Positions 16,406 to 25,081 of a stretch of DNA of 33,249 nt are shown in pieces. The notes beneath the pieces were generated by a model. That model was not told the origin of the DNA. It saw only the letters and a program-made list of their open reading frames with translations, and made no database searches. The position numbers and the translations under genes are program-made. Source of the DNA: Helicobacteraceae bacterium (GTDB lineage Bacteria > Campylobacterota > Campylobacteria > Campylobacterales > SZUA-545); contig JAIRNH010000011.1 of the NCBI GenBank assembly GCA_031258155.1, forward strand, positions 1 to 33,249, written 5' to 3'. Each line of letters begins with the position of its first letter. The first letter of the stretch is position 1.

Positions 16406-17298
16406 CGTTCGTCCCAGAACGGATCGGAGACATACCGAAGCCCGTTGTCGTTCAAAATCGTAACGACTATCTCGTCGCTAGAAAGCGTTTCGGCAAGCCG
16501 CAACGCCGCGAAAACATTGGCTCCGCTGCTGATTCCAACGTAAATCCCAGCCTCCCTAGCCAGCCTGCGCGTCGTCGCGTAAGCCTCTTCGGTGCTAACT
16601 TCGGCGAACCGATCGACAAGCGTTTCGTCGTAAAAGCCGCTTTTGAGCGTGCTTTGCAGGTGTTTTACCCCCTCTATGCCGTGTAGCGGGGAGTCGGGTT
16701 GAACATTTACGGCGGTTATTTTGGGGTTTAGCTCTTTAAGCCGTTTCGCGACTCCGCAAAAGGTTCCCGCGGTGCCGGACATAGCGACGAAATGCGTAAC
16801 CTGTCCTCTGGTCTGATTCCATATCTCCACGCCCGTCGAGTTGTAGTGCGCCAGCGGGTTTTGCGGATTGTGGTATTGGTTGGGATAGAAATAGCGATCG
16901 GGGTTTGATTCAGCCTCCTCCTTTGCCCGTAAAAACGCGCCGTCGCTGGAGGCGAGCGGATCGGTCGGCACAATTTGCGCGCCGTAGCTAAGCAGGATTT
17001 TCTTGCGCTCGCTCGAGGCGTTGGCGGGCATATACAAAACCACTTTATAGTCCAAAGCCGCGCCGATCATCGCGTAAGCTATGCCCGTATTGCCGCTTGT
17101 GGCGTCGATAATCGTTTTGTCTTTGGTCAGCGCGCCGCTATGTATCCCGTCGAGCAACATCGCTTTGGCGGCGCGATCTTTGATCGATCCGCCAGGGTTG
17201 AAAAACTCCGCTTTCGCGAATACCCTCGCGCCTTTTCTAGCGCCAAGTTTAATCTCAAGAAGCGGCGTGTCGCCGATTAAATCTATGATTCCCGCCAT
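16402..17298 (-). CDS. cysM: Cysteine synthase, CysM-like PLP enzyme
   Basis: Fold type II PLP enzyme that adds sulfur to an activated serine. The PLP lysine is Lys40 in NPGGSIKDRAAKAM; TSGNTG (67-72) binds the substrate carboxylate and GISSGAN the cofactor region; the C-terminus NDNGLRYVSDPFW has the look of the CysM branch. In Mycobacterium, CysM takes sulfur from CysO thiocarboxylate and not from sulfide. The gene neighbourhood (JAMM, CysO, E1) argues for the same here, with O-acetylserine from the acetyltransferase in the same operon as acceptor; O-phosphoserine is the alternative. A candidate promoter lies directly upstream. Length is 298. Confidence 0.9.
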   Translation of the reverse strand: MAGIIDLIGDTPLLEIKLGARKGARVFAKAEFFNPGGSIKDRAAKAMLLDGIHSGALTKDKTIIDATSGNTGIAYAMIGAALDYKVVLYMPANASSERKKILLSYGAQIVPTDPLASSDGAFLRAKEEAESNPDRYFYPNQYHNPQNPLAHYNSTGVEIWNQTRGQVTHFVAMSGTAGTFCGVAKRLKELNPKITAVNVQPDSPLHGIEGVKHLQSTLKSGFYDETLVDRFAEVSTEEAYATTRRLAREAGIYVGISSGANVFAALRLAETLSSDEIVVTILNDNGLRYVSDPFWDER

Positions 17299-17326
17299 TA
17301 TCTAAATCTCTATCGATTTTATTGTG

Positions 17327-17332
17327 ATTATA
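17327..17332 (-). promoter_or_regulatory. Candidate -10 box of the carrier-encapsulin operon
   Basis: TATAAT on the minus strand, about 30 bp upstream of the cysM-like ATG, inside the only 46-bp gap in the upper part of the operon. The -35 region is poor. It could allow the cysM-to-acetyltransferase part to be expressed separately from the two transsulfuration genes. Confidence 0.45.
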
Positions 17333-17344
17333 ACGAAAAACGGT

Positions 17345-18463
17345 TTAATCGCTTAGCGCTTGGGCTAGATCGGCGATCAGGTCCTCCTTGTCCTCTATGC
17401 CTACCGACAGCCTTAGAAGCCTATCGTTTACTCCCGCGCTCAAACGCATGGATTCGGGTATCGCGCCGTGCGTCTGCACAAGCGGATAGGTAACGAGGCT
17501 CTCCACGCCGCCTAAACTTTCGGCGAAAAGTATCAGTTTTAACTTTTCGAGAACCTTCGGCGCTTTGTTCGGGTCTTTCAGATAGAAGCTGACCATTCCC
17601 GCGTTACCGCGCGACTGCGGGTGCGGCGTAAAGCCGGAGTAAAAAACCCGCTCGACTTCGGGGCGGCTTTGCAGCCATTTGGCGATCGCCTCGCCGTTTG
17701 ACTTATGGCGCTCCATGCGCACGGCGAGCGTCTTTATGCCGCGCAAAACCAGCCAGCTATCCAGCGCGGAAAGCGACGCGCCCTCGCTCTTTTGCGCCTC
17801 TCTAAGCAAGGGGTCTAGATCGTCTCTTGAGTGCGCGATCAGCCCCGCGACCGTGTCGTTATGCCCGCTTAGATATTTGCTCGCCGAATGCACGACAATA
17901 TCCGCGCCAAAGGCGATCGGGTTTTGAAAATAGGGGGTCAAAAAGGTGTTATCGACGATCAGCAGCCCGCCGCGATCGCGGATTAGTTTCGCGCACGCGG
18001 CTATATCGGTAATTTTCATCATCGGGTTCGACGGCGTTTCGATAAACAGCGCTTTGGTATTCGGCTTCATCGCCGTCGCGACTTTGCCAAGATCGCTTGT
18101 GTCGATAAAGCTAAACTCCACGCCGTATTTAGAGTAATAGCCCTCGAATAGGCGGTAGGTGCCGCCGTAGAGGTCCTCGCTTACGATAATATGATCGCCG
18201 ACGCCGAATAGCTTGATCGCGCACGAGATCGCGCCCATTCCCGTCGCGAAGGCAAGCCCGTATTTCGCGCCCTCCAGCAGCGCGATCGTCTCCTCCAGAA
18301 CCGATCGCGTCGGGTTGATCGCGCGCGAGTAGTCAAACCCAGTGGATTCCCCAAGGCGCGGATGGCGAAAGGTAGCCGACTGATAGATCGGCGTGGAGAT
18401 CGCGCCCGTAACGGGATCAAACGGGCGCGCCGTATGAACGCAGACCGTGTCTAGTTTTTTCAT
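17345..18463 (-). CDS. Cystathionine gamma-synthase / O-acetylhomoserine sulfhydrylase-like, MetI type
   Basis: Cys/Met-metabolism PLP enzyme. The sequence follows Bacillus MetI: STPIYQSATFRHPRLGESTG, FDYSRAINPTR, EDLYGGTYRLFE, VDNTFLTPYFQNP, the PLP lysine in HSASKYLSGHND (Lys196), and the C-terminal SLGGVESLVTYPLVQTH, where QTH instead of MTHA favours the synthase branch. Reaction: acyl-homoserine plus cysteine to cystathionine, or plus sulfide (or a carrier thiocarboxylate) to homocysteine. It overlaps the metC-like gene by 4 bp (ATGA). Subfamily specificity in this group cannot be settled by motif alone; a lyase role is possible. Confidence 0.82.
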   Translation of the reverse strand: MKKLDTVCVHTARPFDPVTGAISTPIYQSATFRHPRLGESTGFDYSRAINPTRSVLEETIALLEGAKYGLAFATGMGAISCAIKLFGVGDHIIVSEDLYGGTYRLFEGYYSKYGVEFSFIDTSDLGKVATAMKPNTKALFIETPSNPMMKITDIAACAKLIRDRGGLLIVDNTFLTPYFQNPIAFGADIVVHSASKYLSGHNDTVAGLIAHSRDDLDPLLREAQKSEGASLSALDSWLVLRGIKTLAVRMERHKSNGEAIAKWLQSRPEVERVFYSGFTPHPQSRGNAGMVSFYLKDPNKAPKVLEKLKLILFAESLGGVESLVTYPLVQTHGAIPESMRLSAGVNDRLLRLSVGIEDKEDLIADLAQALSD

Positions 18464-19587
18464 CGCAAAGCCTTGTCGAAATCGTCGATTAGATCGTCTA
18501 TATCCTCTAATCCTACCGAAACGCGGATCAGAGCGTCGCTCACGCCAAGCCTCTCGCGTTCGTTAGGCGGTATGGCGGCGTGGCTCATCTTGACGGGATA
18601 GCTGACGATGGTCTCCACGCCGCCAAGCGAAACGGCGCTGGCGGCGAGGCGAACCTTTTTCAGAAATCCAAGCGCCGCCTCTAGCGTCTTTGTTTTGAAG
18701 CTCAAAACCGCGCCGAAGCCGTCCGCTTGCGAGCTATGCAGTTTCGCGCCCTCGCCGATCGACGGGTAATAGACGCGCTCTACCTCGTCGCGGCTTTGAA
18801 ACCACGCGGCGAGTTTTTGCGCGCCCTCCTGCTCTATTGCCAGACGCGCCCTTAGCGTTTTGATTCCGCGCAACGTCAAAAAGCAGTCAAACGGCGAAGG
18901 CGTCGCTCCAAAGCCGTTTTGAACCTGATAGATTCTCCTGCCGATCGTATCGCTCGCGGCGACGGCAAGCCCCAAAACCAGATCGCTATGCCCGCCCAAA
19001 AACTTCGTGGCGGAATGCACGACAATATCCGCGCCGAGTTCGATCGGACGCTGCAAAAGCGGCGTCATAAAGGTGTTATCCACAATGGTAAGCAGATCGC
19101 GCTCTTTGGCGATCGCGATCGCGCCTTTCAGATCGGTGATTTTCAGCAACGGATTCGACGGCGTTTCCAAAAAGATCGCTTTGGTGTTCGGTTTGATCGC
19201 CCTTCGTATCTCGCTTAGATCGCTCGCATTTACGGCGGTATGCTCCAAACCAAAGCGTTTATAAAAGGTGTTGAGAATGCGGTAGCTCCCGCCGTAAATA
19301 TCCTCCGCCGCCACGATATGATCGCCAGCCGCGAAAATACCCAGCGCGGAGCTTATCGCCGCCATTCCGCTGCTAAAGGCGTAACCGCGCGCGCCGCCCT
19401 CTAGCAGCGCGATCGTCTCCTCTAACGCCTTGCGCGTCGGATTGCCCGATCTAGCGTAATCGAACTCCTGATCGGCAAAAATATCCTTTTGCGCAAACGT
19501 GCTAGTCGCCACGATCGGCGTATTAAGCGCGCCCGTAGTCGGATCGACGCTGTGCGCGTTATGGATCAGTTTGGTCGCCGTTTTCAT
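18460..19587 (-). CDS. Cystathionine beta-lyase (or gamma-lyase), MetC type
   Basis: Second Cys/Met PLP enzyme, 375 residues. It follows Bacillus MetC: FDYARSGNPTRKALEETIALLEGG, FSSGMAAISSALGIF, EDIYGGSYRI, VDNTFMTPLLQRP, PLP lysine in HSATKFLGGHSD (Lys195), and SLGGVETIVSYPVKMSHAAIP near the end. The likely reaction splits cystathionine to homocysteine (beta) or to cysteine (gamma). Paired with the MetI-type gene it completes transsulfuration in one direction. AAGGA lies 6 bases before the ATG. It is the first gene of the minus-strand sulfur operon. Confidence 0.85.
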   Translation of the reverse strand: MKTATKLIHNAHSVDPTTGALNTPIVATSTFAQKDIFADQEFDYARSGNPTRKALEETIALLEGGARGYAFSSGMAAISSALGIFAAGDHIVAAEDIYGGSYRILNTFYKRFGLEHTAVNASDLSEIRRAIKPNTKAIFLETPSNPLLKITDLKGAIAIAKERDLLTIVDNTFMTPLLQRPIELGADIVVHSATKFLGGHSDLVLGLAVAASDTIGRRIYQVQNGFGATPSPFDCFLTLRGIKTLRARLAIEQEGAQKLAAWFQSRDEVERVYYPSIGEGAKLHSSQADGFGAVLSFKTKTLEAALGFLKKVRLAASAVSLGGVETIVSYPVKMSHAAIPPNERERLGVSDALIRVSVGLEDIDDLIDDFDKALR

Positions 19588-20180
19588 TGCAAATCCTTAA
19601 ATCGTCCGCGATCGCGAAATGTTATCGCGAGGCGGACAAATCTCTATAGAAAAAACGCGGTCGTAAGTATAGGGAATAAAGTTAAAGACGCGCTTTCGGG
19701 CGAAACGATCGGCGGCGATCGCGCCGAGCGAAAAGGCGTATGCGCCGACGCGTTAGAACGGATCGAACAAGAGCGATTCGTTAGCGCCGATCTCCCCAAA
19801 GCGCGCGCTATACGGGCGGATTGAAAACGGCGAAACATTATAATCGACTATAACCGATAAAAGTTTGAGTTTCGCGACGTAGGGATCGTTAAAACGCGCA
19901 AAGCCGCCGCGCGGACGTTTTAAGAGACGGCGGTAGCCGCAAACGCGCGGGCGCTAGATCGTTTCTTGTTTAAGCGCCTATAGACCGAATTTTCGCAAAG
20001 CAATCGCGTTATAGTAGGGTTTTGCGTTATCGATCCGCGATTAAGCGCGTTTTTAAGCGGCGAATTGTCCGAATACGCGCCGCCGAAATTTTGCGCGGCT
20101 TTACTAATAGGCGGCGAGCGCTTGCGTAAGAGAGTAGGCGCTAAAATCACGGACATTTAAGAGCTCGGAAGGTCGTTTGT
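19588..20180. other. 590-bp gap with possible gene debris and the sulfur-operon promoter region
   Basis: No intact gene is convincing. TATACT on the minus strand (19671-19666) could be a -10 box for the metC-like gene. Two plus-strand frames look coding in codon phase but lack starts: one ends at 19824 (peptide part DALSGETIGGDRAERKG), the other ends at 20160 (DPRLSAFLSGELSEYAPP then GGERLRKRVGAKITDI). They may be remnants of a lost gene upstream of gltD; no family is recognisable. A minus-strand frame at 19920-20156 is probably the shadow of the second fragment. Confidence 0.35.
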
Positions 20181-21557
20181 ATGCAAAACTTTACCAAAGT
20201 TGAAAGAGTAACGCCTAAAAAGGTCCCCGCCCTTGAACGGCTAACGAACTTTGGAGAGATTTACGCGCTTTTTGACGGCGATAAAGCTAGCGCGCAAGCC
20301 GAGCGTTGCGTGCAGTGCGGCAATCCGTATTGCGCGATAAACGGCTGCCCGCTTCACAACTATATCCCCTATTGGCTCAAAGCGATCGCCGAGCAGGATC
20401 GCCGCGCGGCTTTCAGGCTAAGCAACGAAAATTCGCCTTTCCCCGAAATACTAGGGCGCATTTGCCCGCAAGATCGTCTTTGCGAAGGCGCCTGTACGCT
20501 GGGCGCGGACAACTTTGGCGCGATAAGCATAGGCGCGATCGAGACTGCGATTACCGAAGGCGAATTTGAGCGAGGCGCTATGATCGACTATCCCAAAGTT
20601 ACCGGCAAAAAACGGGTCGCGCTTATCGGCAGCGGTCCCGCGTCGCTCTCGGCGGCTACCTTTCTGGCGCGCGCCGGTTTGTCGGCGGAGATTTTTGAAA
20701 AAGACGACAAGGCGGGCGGTTTGTTGACGTTTGGCATTCCCAATTTTAAACTGGACAAAAAAGCGGTCGATCGCCGCTTTGAGTTTCTGACTAAAGCCGG
20801 CGTAAAACTTCGTCTAGGAGTCGAGGCGGGCAAAGACATACAATTCGACGATCTGCTCCGCGATTTCGACGCGGTGTTCGTGGGCGTAGGAGCGCGACAA
20901 CCCGCTAAAGCTAAAATCGAGAACGAAAACGCTAAGGGCGTAATAAACGCGATCGATTTTCTTAGCGCGGCTCAGAGCGAGCTTTTCGATCCCTCCAAAA
21001 AAAGCCCTTACGACGCGCGCGGCAAAAATATCGTCGTAATCGGCGGCGGCGATACGGCGATGGACTGCGTCCGAACCGCGTTAAGGCTTGGCGCTCAAAA
21101 CGCGACGTGCGTATATCGGCGCTCGGAGGAGAGCATGCCCGGCAGCAAGAAAGAGTTTATCAACGCCAAAGAGGAAGGCGGCGAGTTTGTTTTTAATCGC
21201 GCTCCAAGCAAAATTGTCGTTAAAAACGGCGCGGCGATCGGCGTGGAGTTTGAGGAAACCAAAATTGCCGACGACGGCGCTCGCGGCAAACTCGTCGTCG
21301 TTAAAGGAAGCGCGAAAGTAATTCTCGCCGATATGACGATAATGGCTTTGGGATTTGAACACCAGAACAAATCGTGGCTAAAGGGCGTAAATCTCGCCGA
21401 AAACGGCGCGATCTTAACGGACGGCTTCGGACGCACAAATCTTAAAAACGTCTATGCCGGCGGCGACGCGGCGCGCGGCGCGAGCTTAGTCGTCAAAGCG
21501 GCTGCGGACGGCAAAAGAGCCGCGCTTTCTATTATTCATACGCTTTTAGCCGCTTGA
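20181..21557 (+). CDS. gltD: Glutamate synthase small subunit (GltD-type FAD/Fe-S oxidoreductase)
   Basis: Flavoprotein that passes NADPH electrons to the large subunit GltB for making glutamate from glutamine and 2-oxoglutarate. The N-terminus has the iron-sulfur cysteines (C43-x2-C46-x4-C51-x4-C56, then C95, C101, C105), an FAD dinucleotide motif ALIGSGPASLSAA (about 147-159) and a second motif VIGGGDTAMDC for NADPH, ending with GFGRTNLKNVYAGGDAARG. Length 458 is usual for GltD. The large subunit is not adjacent, so it must be elsewhere, or this copy serves another Fe-S partner. GGAAGG is upstream of the ATG. Confidence 0.88.
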   Translation: MQNFTKVERVTPKKVPALERLTNFGEIYALFDGDKASAQAERCVQCGNPYCAINGCPLHNYIPYWLKAIAEQDRRAAFRLSNENSPFPEILGRICPQDRLCEGACTLGADNFGAISIGAIETAITEGEFERGAMIDYPKVTGKKRVALIGSGPASLSAATFLARAGLSAEIFEKDDKAGGLLTFGIPNFKLDKKAVDRRFEFLTKAGVKLRLGVEAGKDIQFDDLLRDFDAVFVGVGARQPAKAKIENENAKGVINAIDFLSAAQSELFDPSKKSPYDARGKNIVVIGGGDTAMDCVRTALRLGAQNATCVYRRSEESMPGSKKEFINAKEEGGEFVFNRAPSKIVVKNGAAIGVEFEETKIADDGARGKLVVVKGSAKVILADMTIMALGFEHQNKSWLKGVNLAENGAILTDGFGRTNLKNVYAGGDAARGASLVVKAAADGKRAALSIIHTLLAA

Positions 21558-21558
21558 A

Positions 21559-22299
21559 ATGGAACCTTTTATAGCCGCGACAATCGACGCGATGCAAGAG
21601 ATCGCGGCTTTACTACGCGAAAACGACGACGACTCGCTCTTTTATCCCGCCAAAGAGGGCGACGAAGGAATCGGCTACGGAGGCGATCGGAGTTTGCGAA
21701 TCGATCTGATAGCGGAGGATATTTTTATCGATCGTTTAAGCCGTTTTGGGCGCGTTAATTCGGAAGAGCGAGGTTTGTTCGGCGAGGGAGCGGACGAGAT
21801 CGTAATCGATCCGATCGACGGCAGCGCCAATCTCGCCTCCGGAATCCCGTATTACGGCGCGGCGGTGTCCCTTAAACGAGACGGCAAACCGCTGCACTCC
21901 ATAATATGCAATCTCGCCAACGGCGACTGCTTTGTTAAATCGCTAAGCGATAGCTACCGACGCAATTTGCGCTCGCCCCAAAAAAAGCCGCTCGCGCGAA
22001 ACCTAAAGCCGCTCGCGGGGATCTTTGAAAAGGCGTATTCGCATCCGAAAACAGCCGCGACGCTTAGAAAAAACGGCTTCAAATTTAGAAGTCCGGGCGC
22101 GCTCGCGCTCTCTCTCGCCTACGCGCGCGACGTCTCTTTCACGCTGGCGATAGGGCGCTCTAGGGAATATGATATAATCGCGGGATTGCATCTATGCGAA
22201 GACGTCTATCGTTTTGTTAGTGAAAAATTGATTATCGTAAGCGCGGATCTCGCCGTTTTTGAGCGGCTAAAGTCAATTTTTGTCGAGGGCAAAGAATGA
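21559..22299 (+). CDS. Inositol monophosphatase family protein
   Basis: Mg2+-dependent sugar/inositol phosphatase fold. The metal-binding signature [23 protein letters not shown] (the family DPIDGTxNF site) is clear, with an upstream [11 protein letters not shown] segment supplying the Glu and a late [11 protein letters not shown] replacing the usual WDxAAG. The changed second motif (no Trp) leaves substrate specificity uncertain; it might be inositol, fructose bisphosphate or 3'-phosphoadenosine phosphate. It starts one base after gltD stops and overlaps accD by 4 bp, so it is translated as part of that operon. Confidence 0.82.
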   Translation: MEPFIAATIDAMQEIAALLRENDDDSLFYPAKEGDEGIGYGGDRSLRIDLIAEDIFIDRLSRFGRVNSEERGLFGEGADEIVIDPIDGSANLASGIPYYGAAVSLKRDGKPLHSIICNLANGDCFVKSLSDSYRRNLRSPQKKPLARNLKPLAGIFEKAYSHPKTAATLRKNGFKFRSPGALALSLAYARDVSFTLAIGRSREYDIIAGLHLCEDVYRFVSEKLIIVSADLAVFERLKSIFVEGKE

Positions 22300-23138
22300 G
22301 TTTTGGCGATTTTTTTAAGCGAGTCAGACGCGAGCGACCCGACGCCAAAGAGGCGCCCGTTCATTGGATTAAGTGCAAGAAATGTCAAGCTATTATGTAT
22401 TACAAAGAGGTCGCCGCCAAACAATACGTATGTCCAAAGTGCGGACTACACATGCGTATTAGCGCGAAAGATCGCATCGAGCTTTTGACCGACGCGGATA
22501 GTTTTGAGGAGTTTGACGCGCAATTAAAGGCGGTCGATCCGCTCTCGTTCAGCGACAAGAAAAGCTACGCGCAAAGACTGGAAGAGGGCTTCAAAAAAAC
22601 GCGGCGGCGATCGGCGGCGATTGCGGGCGAATGCGCGATCAACGGCATACCGACGCAAATCGTGGTTTTTGACTTTGATTTTATGGGCGGATCGCTAGGT
22701 AGCGTCGAAGGCGAAAAAATCGTCCGCGCCGTCAACCGAGCGATAGCCAAACGGCAAGGATTGATAATCGTTAGCGCCAGCGGCGGCGCGCGAATGCAGG
22801 AATCGACCTTCAGCTTAATGCAAATGGCTAAAACAAGCGCTTCGCTAAAAAAACTCGCGGCGGCTAAACTGCCCTTTATTTCCATTTTGACCGATCCTAC
22901 CTTTGGCGGCGTGAGCGCGAGCTTCGCGTTCTTGGGGGATATTATCATCGCGGAACCGGGGGCGATGGTGGGCTTTGCGGGCGCTAGGGTAATCAAACAA
23001 ACGATCGGCTCCGATCTGCCCGAAGGGTTTCAAAGCGCCGAGTTTCTGCTGGAATACGGGCTGATCGATATGATCGTAGATCGCGATCATCTCAAACAAA
23101 CCGTAGCCGATCTGCTCCGCTTCACGCTCAAACGTTGA
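22296..23138 (+). CDS. accD: Acetyl-CoA carboxylase carboxyltransferase, beta subunit
   Basis: Beta half of the carboxyltransferase that moves CO2 from biotin to acetyl-CoA to give malonyl-CoA for fatty acid synthesis. The N-terminal zinc ribbon is complete (Cys27-x2-Cys30-x15-Cys46-x2-Cys49). The crotonase-like part has [24 protein letters not shown] and [19 protein letters not shown], both highly conserved. The 280 residues match the shorter forms in Campylobacterota. It overlaps its neighbours on both sides (ATGA before, TTGA after). Confidence 0.96.
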   Translation: MSFGDFFKRVRRERPDAKEAPVHWIKCKKCQAIMYYKEVAAKQYVCPKCGLHMRISAKDRIELLTDADSFEEFDAQLKAVDPLSFSDKKSYAQRLEEGFKKTRRRSAAIAGECAINGIPTQIVVFDFDFMGGSLGSVEGEKIVRAVNRAIAKRQGLIIVSASGGARMQESTFSLMQMAKTSASLKKLAAAKLPFISILTDPTFGGVSASFAFLGDIIIAEPGAMVGFAGARVIKQTIGSDLPEGFQSAEFLLEYGLIDMIVDRDHLKQTVADLLRFTLKR

Positions 23139-23593
23139 TCGCTATCGATCTGAAATATATAAACAAGAGCGACGATAAGCTATTTTCATTAGCGCAAGAA
23201 CATTATGTCAAGCTGATAAAACCGTATGCGAAGCTAAACGTCGCGCCGATATGGAGCGTTGCGATTGAAAAGGCGCAGAAGATCGGCGTCGCGCAAGCGC
23301 AAGAGGCTTACGCGCGGGCTTTCGCGGCGCAATCCTCGCGCTATTCAATCGCCCTGAGCGCGGAAGGCAAAGCGCTTGATACGGCTGGATTCGCCGCGTT
23401 AATCGCGAGTCGCCCCTCGTTTTGCTTCTATATCGGCGGCGCTTACGGGCTTAACCGCTCGTTTTGCGACGCTTGCGATCTAAGCGTTTCGCTTTCGCCG
23501 CTAACCTTCTCTCAAAGTCTTGCGCGCGTCGTTTTACTAGAGCAGCTTTATCGCGCCTTTACAATCGGCGCGAATCACCCGTATAACAAATAA
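23135..23593 (+). CDS. rlmH: 23S rRNA (pseudouridine1915-N3)-methyltransferase RlmH
   Basis: SPOUT methyltransferase that methylates pseudouridine 1915 in helix 69 of 23S rRNA using S-adenosylmethionine. Recognised by the knot motif [10 protein letters not shown], the segment [24 protein letters not shown] and the C-terminal HPYNK (family HPYHK/R). The length of 152 is normal. The best start is a TTG overlapping the accD stop (TTGA); no ATG is available near the conserved N-terminus. The accD-rlmH neighbourhood is also seen in Helicobacter. Confidence 0.93.
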   Translation: MIAIDLKYINKSDDKLFSLAQEHYVKLIKPYAKLNVAPIWSVAIEKAQKIGVAQAQEAYARAFAAQSSRYSIALSAEGKALDTAGFAALIASRPSFCFYIGGAYGLNRSFCDACDLSVSLSPLTFSQSLARVVLLEQLYRAFTIGANHPYNK

Positions 23594-23671
23594 CGCGCTC
23601 GCCGCCCCCGTCCTTCCCGCCCCTTCTTAGTCATACCCGCGAAACGCGACCGCCCTTCGAGGCAAACGCGA

Positions 23672-23872
23672 AGTAACGCCGCGCGCGAGCGGCTTCCAAG
23701 CTGGCGTTTAAGCGCGGAGCTAATCGACGGCGTTAAATCCCGCGCCGATTTCGCGGGCGTTAGTTATAGCCGTTTTTTGGAGGAGTTAATACTCAAAGCC
23801 TTTACGCCGCGCGTTTATCGTAGAAAGCCGCTCGATAGAACCCCTTCGTTGTTCAAGCTTGACGATTTTTAG
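23672..23872 (+). pseudogene. Remnant of a small ribbon-helix-helix DNA-binding protein
   Basis: A plus-strand frame open from about 23627 to TAG at 23870-23872 encodes RLPSWRLSAELIDGVKSR, then GVSYSRFLEELILKAF, then a basic tail ending SLFKLDDF. That is the strand-helix-helix pattern of Arc/CopG-type repressors. No ATG, GTG or TTG lies upstream in frame before the domain. A 14-base piece (23630-23643) matching the dispersed palindromic repeats near 30.2 kb sits at its 5' side, so an insertion or deletion may have removed the start. It ends convergently with the antitoxin gene, overlapping it by a few bases. Confidence 0.5.
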
Positions 23873-24144
23873 GGCGCGACGGCGATCGTCAAGCGCATAT
23901 CGCACGCTTTGGCGAGCTTTTTCAAAAACGCAAGCGACGGGTTCAGCTTTCCCTGTTCGAGCTTGCTAATATTCGCCTGCGACGTTCCAATGCGCCGCGC
24001 AAGTTCGCGTTGCGTCAGATTGCGCGTCGTTCGCGCTTCGAGCGCCGCTTTCATCACCTGATATTCGGGTTCAAGCGCGTCGTATTCGGATTTAAGCGTT
24101 TCATTCGCGGCAAAGGCGCGGGTTTTATACTCTTGGTGCGTCAT
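23869..24144 (-). CDS. HigA-type XRE antitoxin
   Basis: Small DNA-binding antitoxin, 91 residues, with a helix-turn-helix at about 43-66 (LTQRELARRIGTSQANISKLEQGKLNPS), the XRE/Cro pattern. It would neutralise the toxin encoded just upstream and repress the operon. AAGGAG is 7 bases before the ATG. The gene overlaps the toxin gene by 20 bp and comes second, the usual higBA order. Confidence 0.85.
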   Translation of the reverse strand: MTHQEYKTRAFAANETLKSEYDALEPEYQVMKAALEARTTRNLTQRELARRIGTSQANISKLEQGKLNPSLAFLKKLAKACDMRLTIAVAP

Positions 24145-24487
24145 CTCGTTTTCTCCTTTGATAATCTTCGTAATAGCGTTTCGCCCGCTCTATTTCATTA
24201 GCAGACGTTTTTTGCGTCTTCTTGACAAAACCGTTCAGTAAAACTAACTTTCTCGCCTCCGCCGCAAAGTAAAAAATCCGCGCTATATCGCTTGCGAATT
24301 TAACGCGAAGCTCCCAGATTGCGCCGTCGATATGCTTTGCTAGCGGTTCGCGCAACGTCGCCCCCTTTTCTTCAAGCAGATCGATCGAGCGCAAAGCCTT
24401 CGCCGCGAACTTTGGCGCTAAAGAGTCCAGAAACTCCGCGACGGGGCAAGCGCCGTTTGCTTTCTTGTAGTATTCGATCAAATACAT
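24125..24487 (-). CDS. HigB/RelE-type toxin (phage Gp49-like family)
   Basis: Putative ribosome-dependent mRNA interferase. The family pattern is plain: ACPVAEFLDSL near the start, KHIDGAIWELRV, IARIFYFA, LVLLNGFVKKTQKTSANEIERA and RYYEDYQRR. I start it at the Met preceding YLIEYYKKANG (about 24487, 120 residues); a frame open to 24589 adds 34 residues through AT-rich promoter-like sequence and is unlikely to be translated. Conserved Arg and Lys residues of the active site appear intact, so the toxin is probably functional. Confidence 0.85.
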   Translation of the reverse strand: MYLIEYYKKANGACPVAEFLDSLAPKFAAKALRSIDLLEEKGATLREPLAKHIDGAIWELRVKFASDIARIFYFAAEARKLVLLNGFVKKTQKTSANEIERAKRYYEDYQRRKRDDAPRV

Positions 24488-24587
24488 AGCGCAAATTATA
24501 TCATATATAACATCATAATGGACAAAAAATCTCGAAAAATAATTTTGACCCCTATTTTTCGCGCGCACAAAATTGCAAACTGCCGCC

Positions 24588-25078
24588 ATGAAACGAGCCG
24601 TTAAGTTTAATTTAACAAGCTACGGAGAGGTAACGCTTTAAAACGCCTATGGGGAGAGGCTTGCAAACTTCGCGCCTATTGCGATTACGAACGGCGATCA
24701 AACAATCTTTCTTGCCCCAAACGCCGATCCGCCGCAACGGGGCGCTTGCGTTTTATCGCAAGCGAGCGGCGGCGCTTTATTTATCGTTACGCGAAGCGAA
24801 ATCGAAATCGAGTCTGAGAAGCTAACGCGACAACTGTCGCGGACAGGCTGGTTACTCCTTAACGGCGATATAAAGATAAGTTCGCGCCGTCGTTTATAGA
24901 GCGCATAGACGCTCATATACGCAACCTCCTGACCCTGCGCGGATATGAAGGCGCGTTTTTTGAGGATTTTTGTCGCGCCGAAAACGACGAGATAGAACGC
25001 GAGGGCTTAACCGCGCTCGATCTGCTGTTTTTTGATCTAGCGGGCGGCAATAGCCCCGACTATCCAACGGGAGCGTGA
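24588..25078 (+). pseudogene. Broken gene of unknown, possibly phage-related function
   Basis: An ATG at 24588 opens a frame that meets an in-frame TAA at 24639 after 17 codons; the same frame then continues for about 85 coding-like codons (NAYGERLANFAPIAITNGD, ALFIVTRSEIEIESEKL, SRTGWLLLNGDI). Around 24865-24880 the coding phase shifts to another frame (KFAPSFIERIDAHIRNL, GYEGAFFEDFCRAENDE, LDLLFFDLAGGNSPD), stopping at 25076-25078. One nonsense codon plus one frameshift make it a pseudogene, unless it reads through. I do not recognise the protein; the next gene suggests a phage tail context. Confidence 0.6.
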
Positions 25079-25081
25079 AAA

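Noticed and set aside
24488-24589. Upstream extension of the toxin gene
   Set aside because: Adds AT-rich, non-conserved residues that look like the promoter; the family begins at the later Met.
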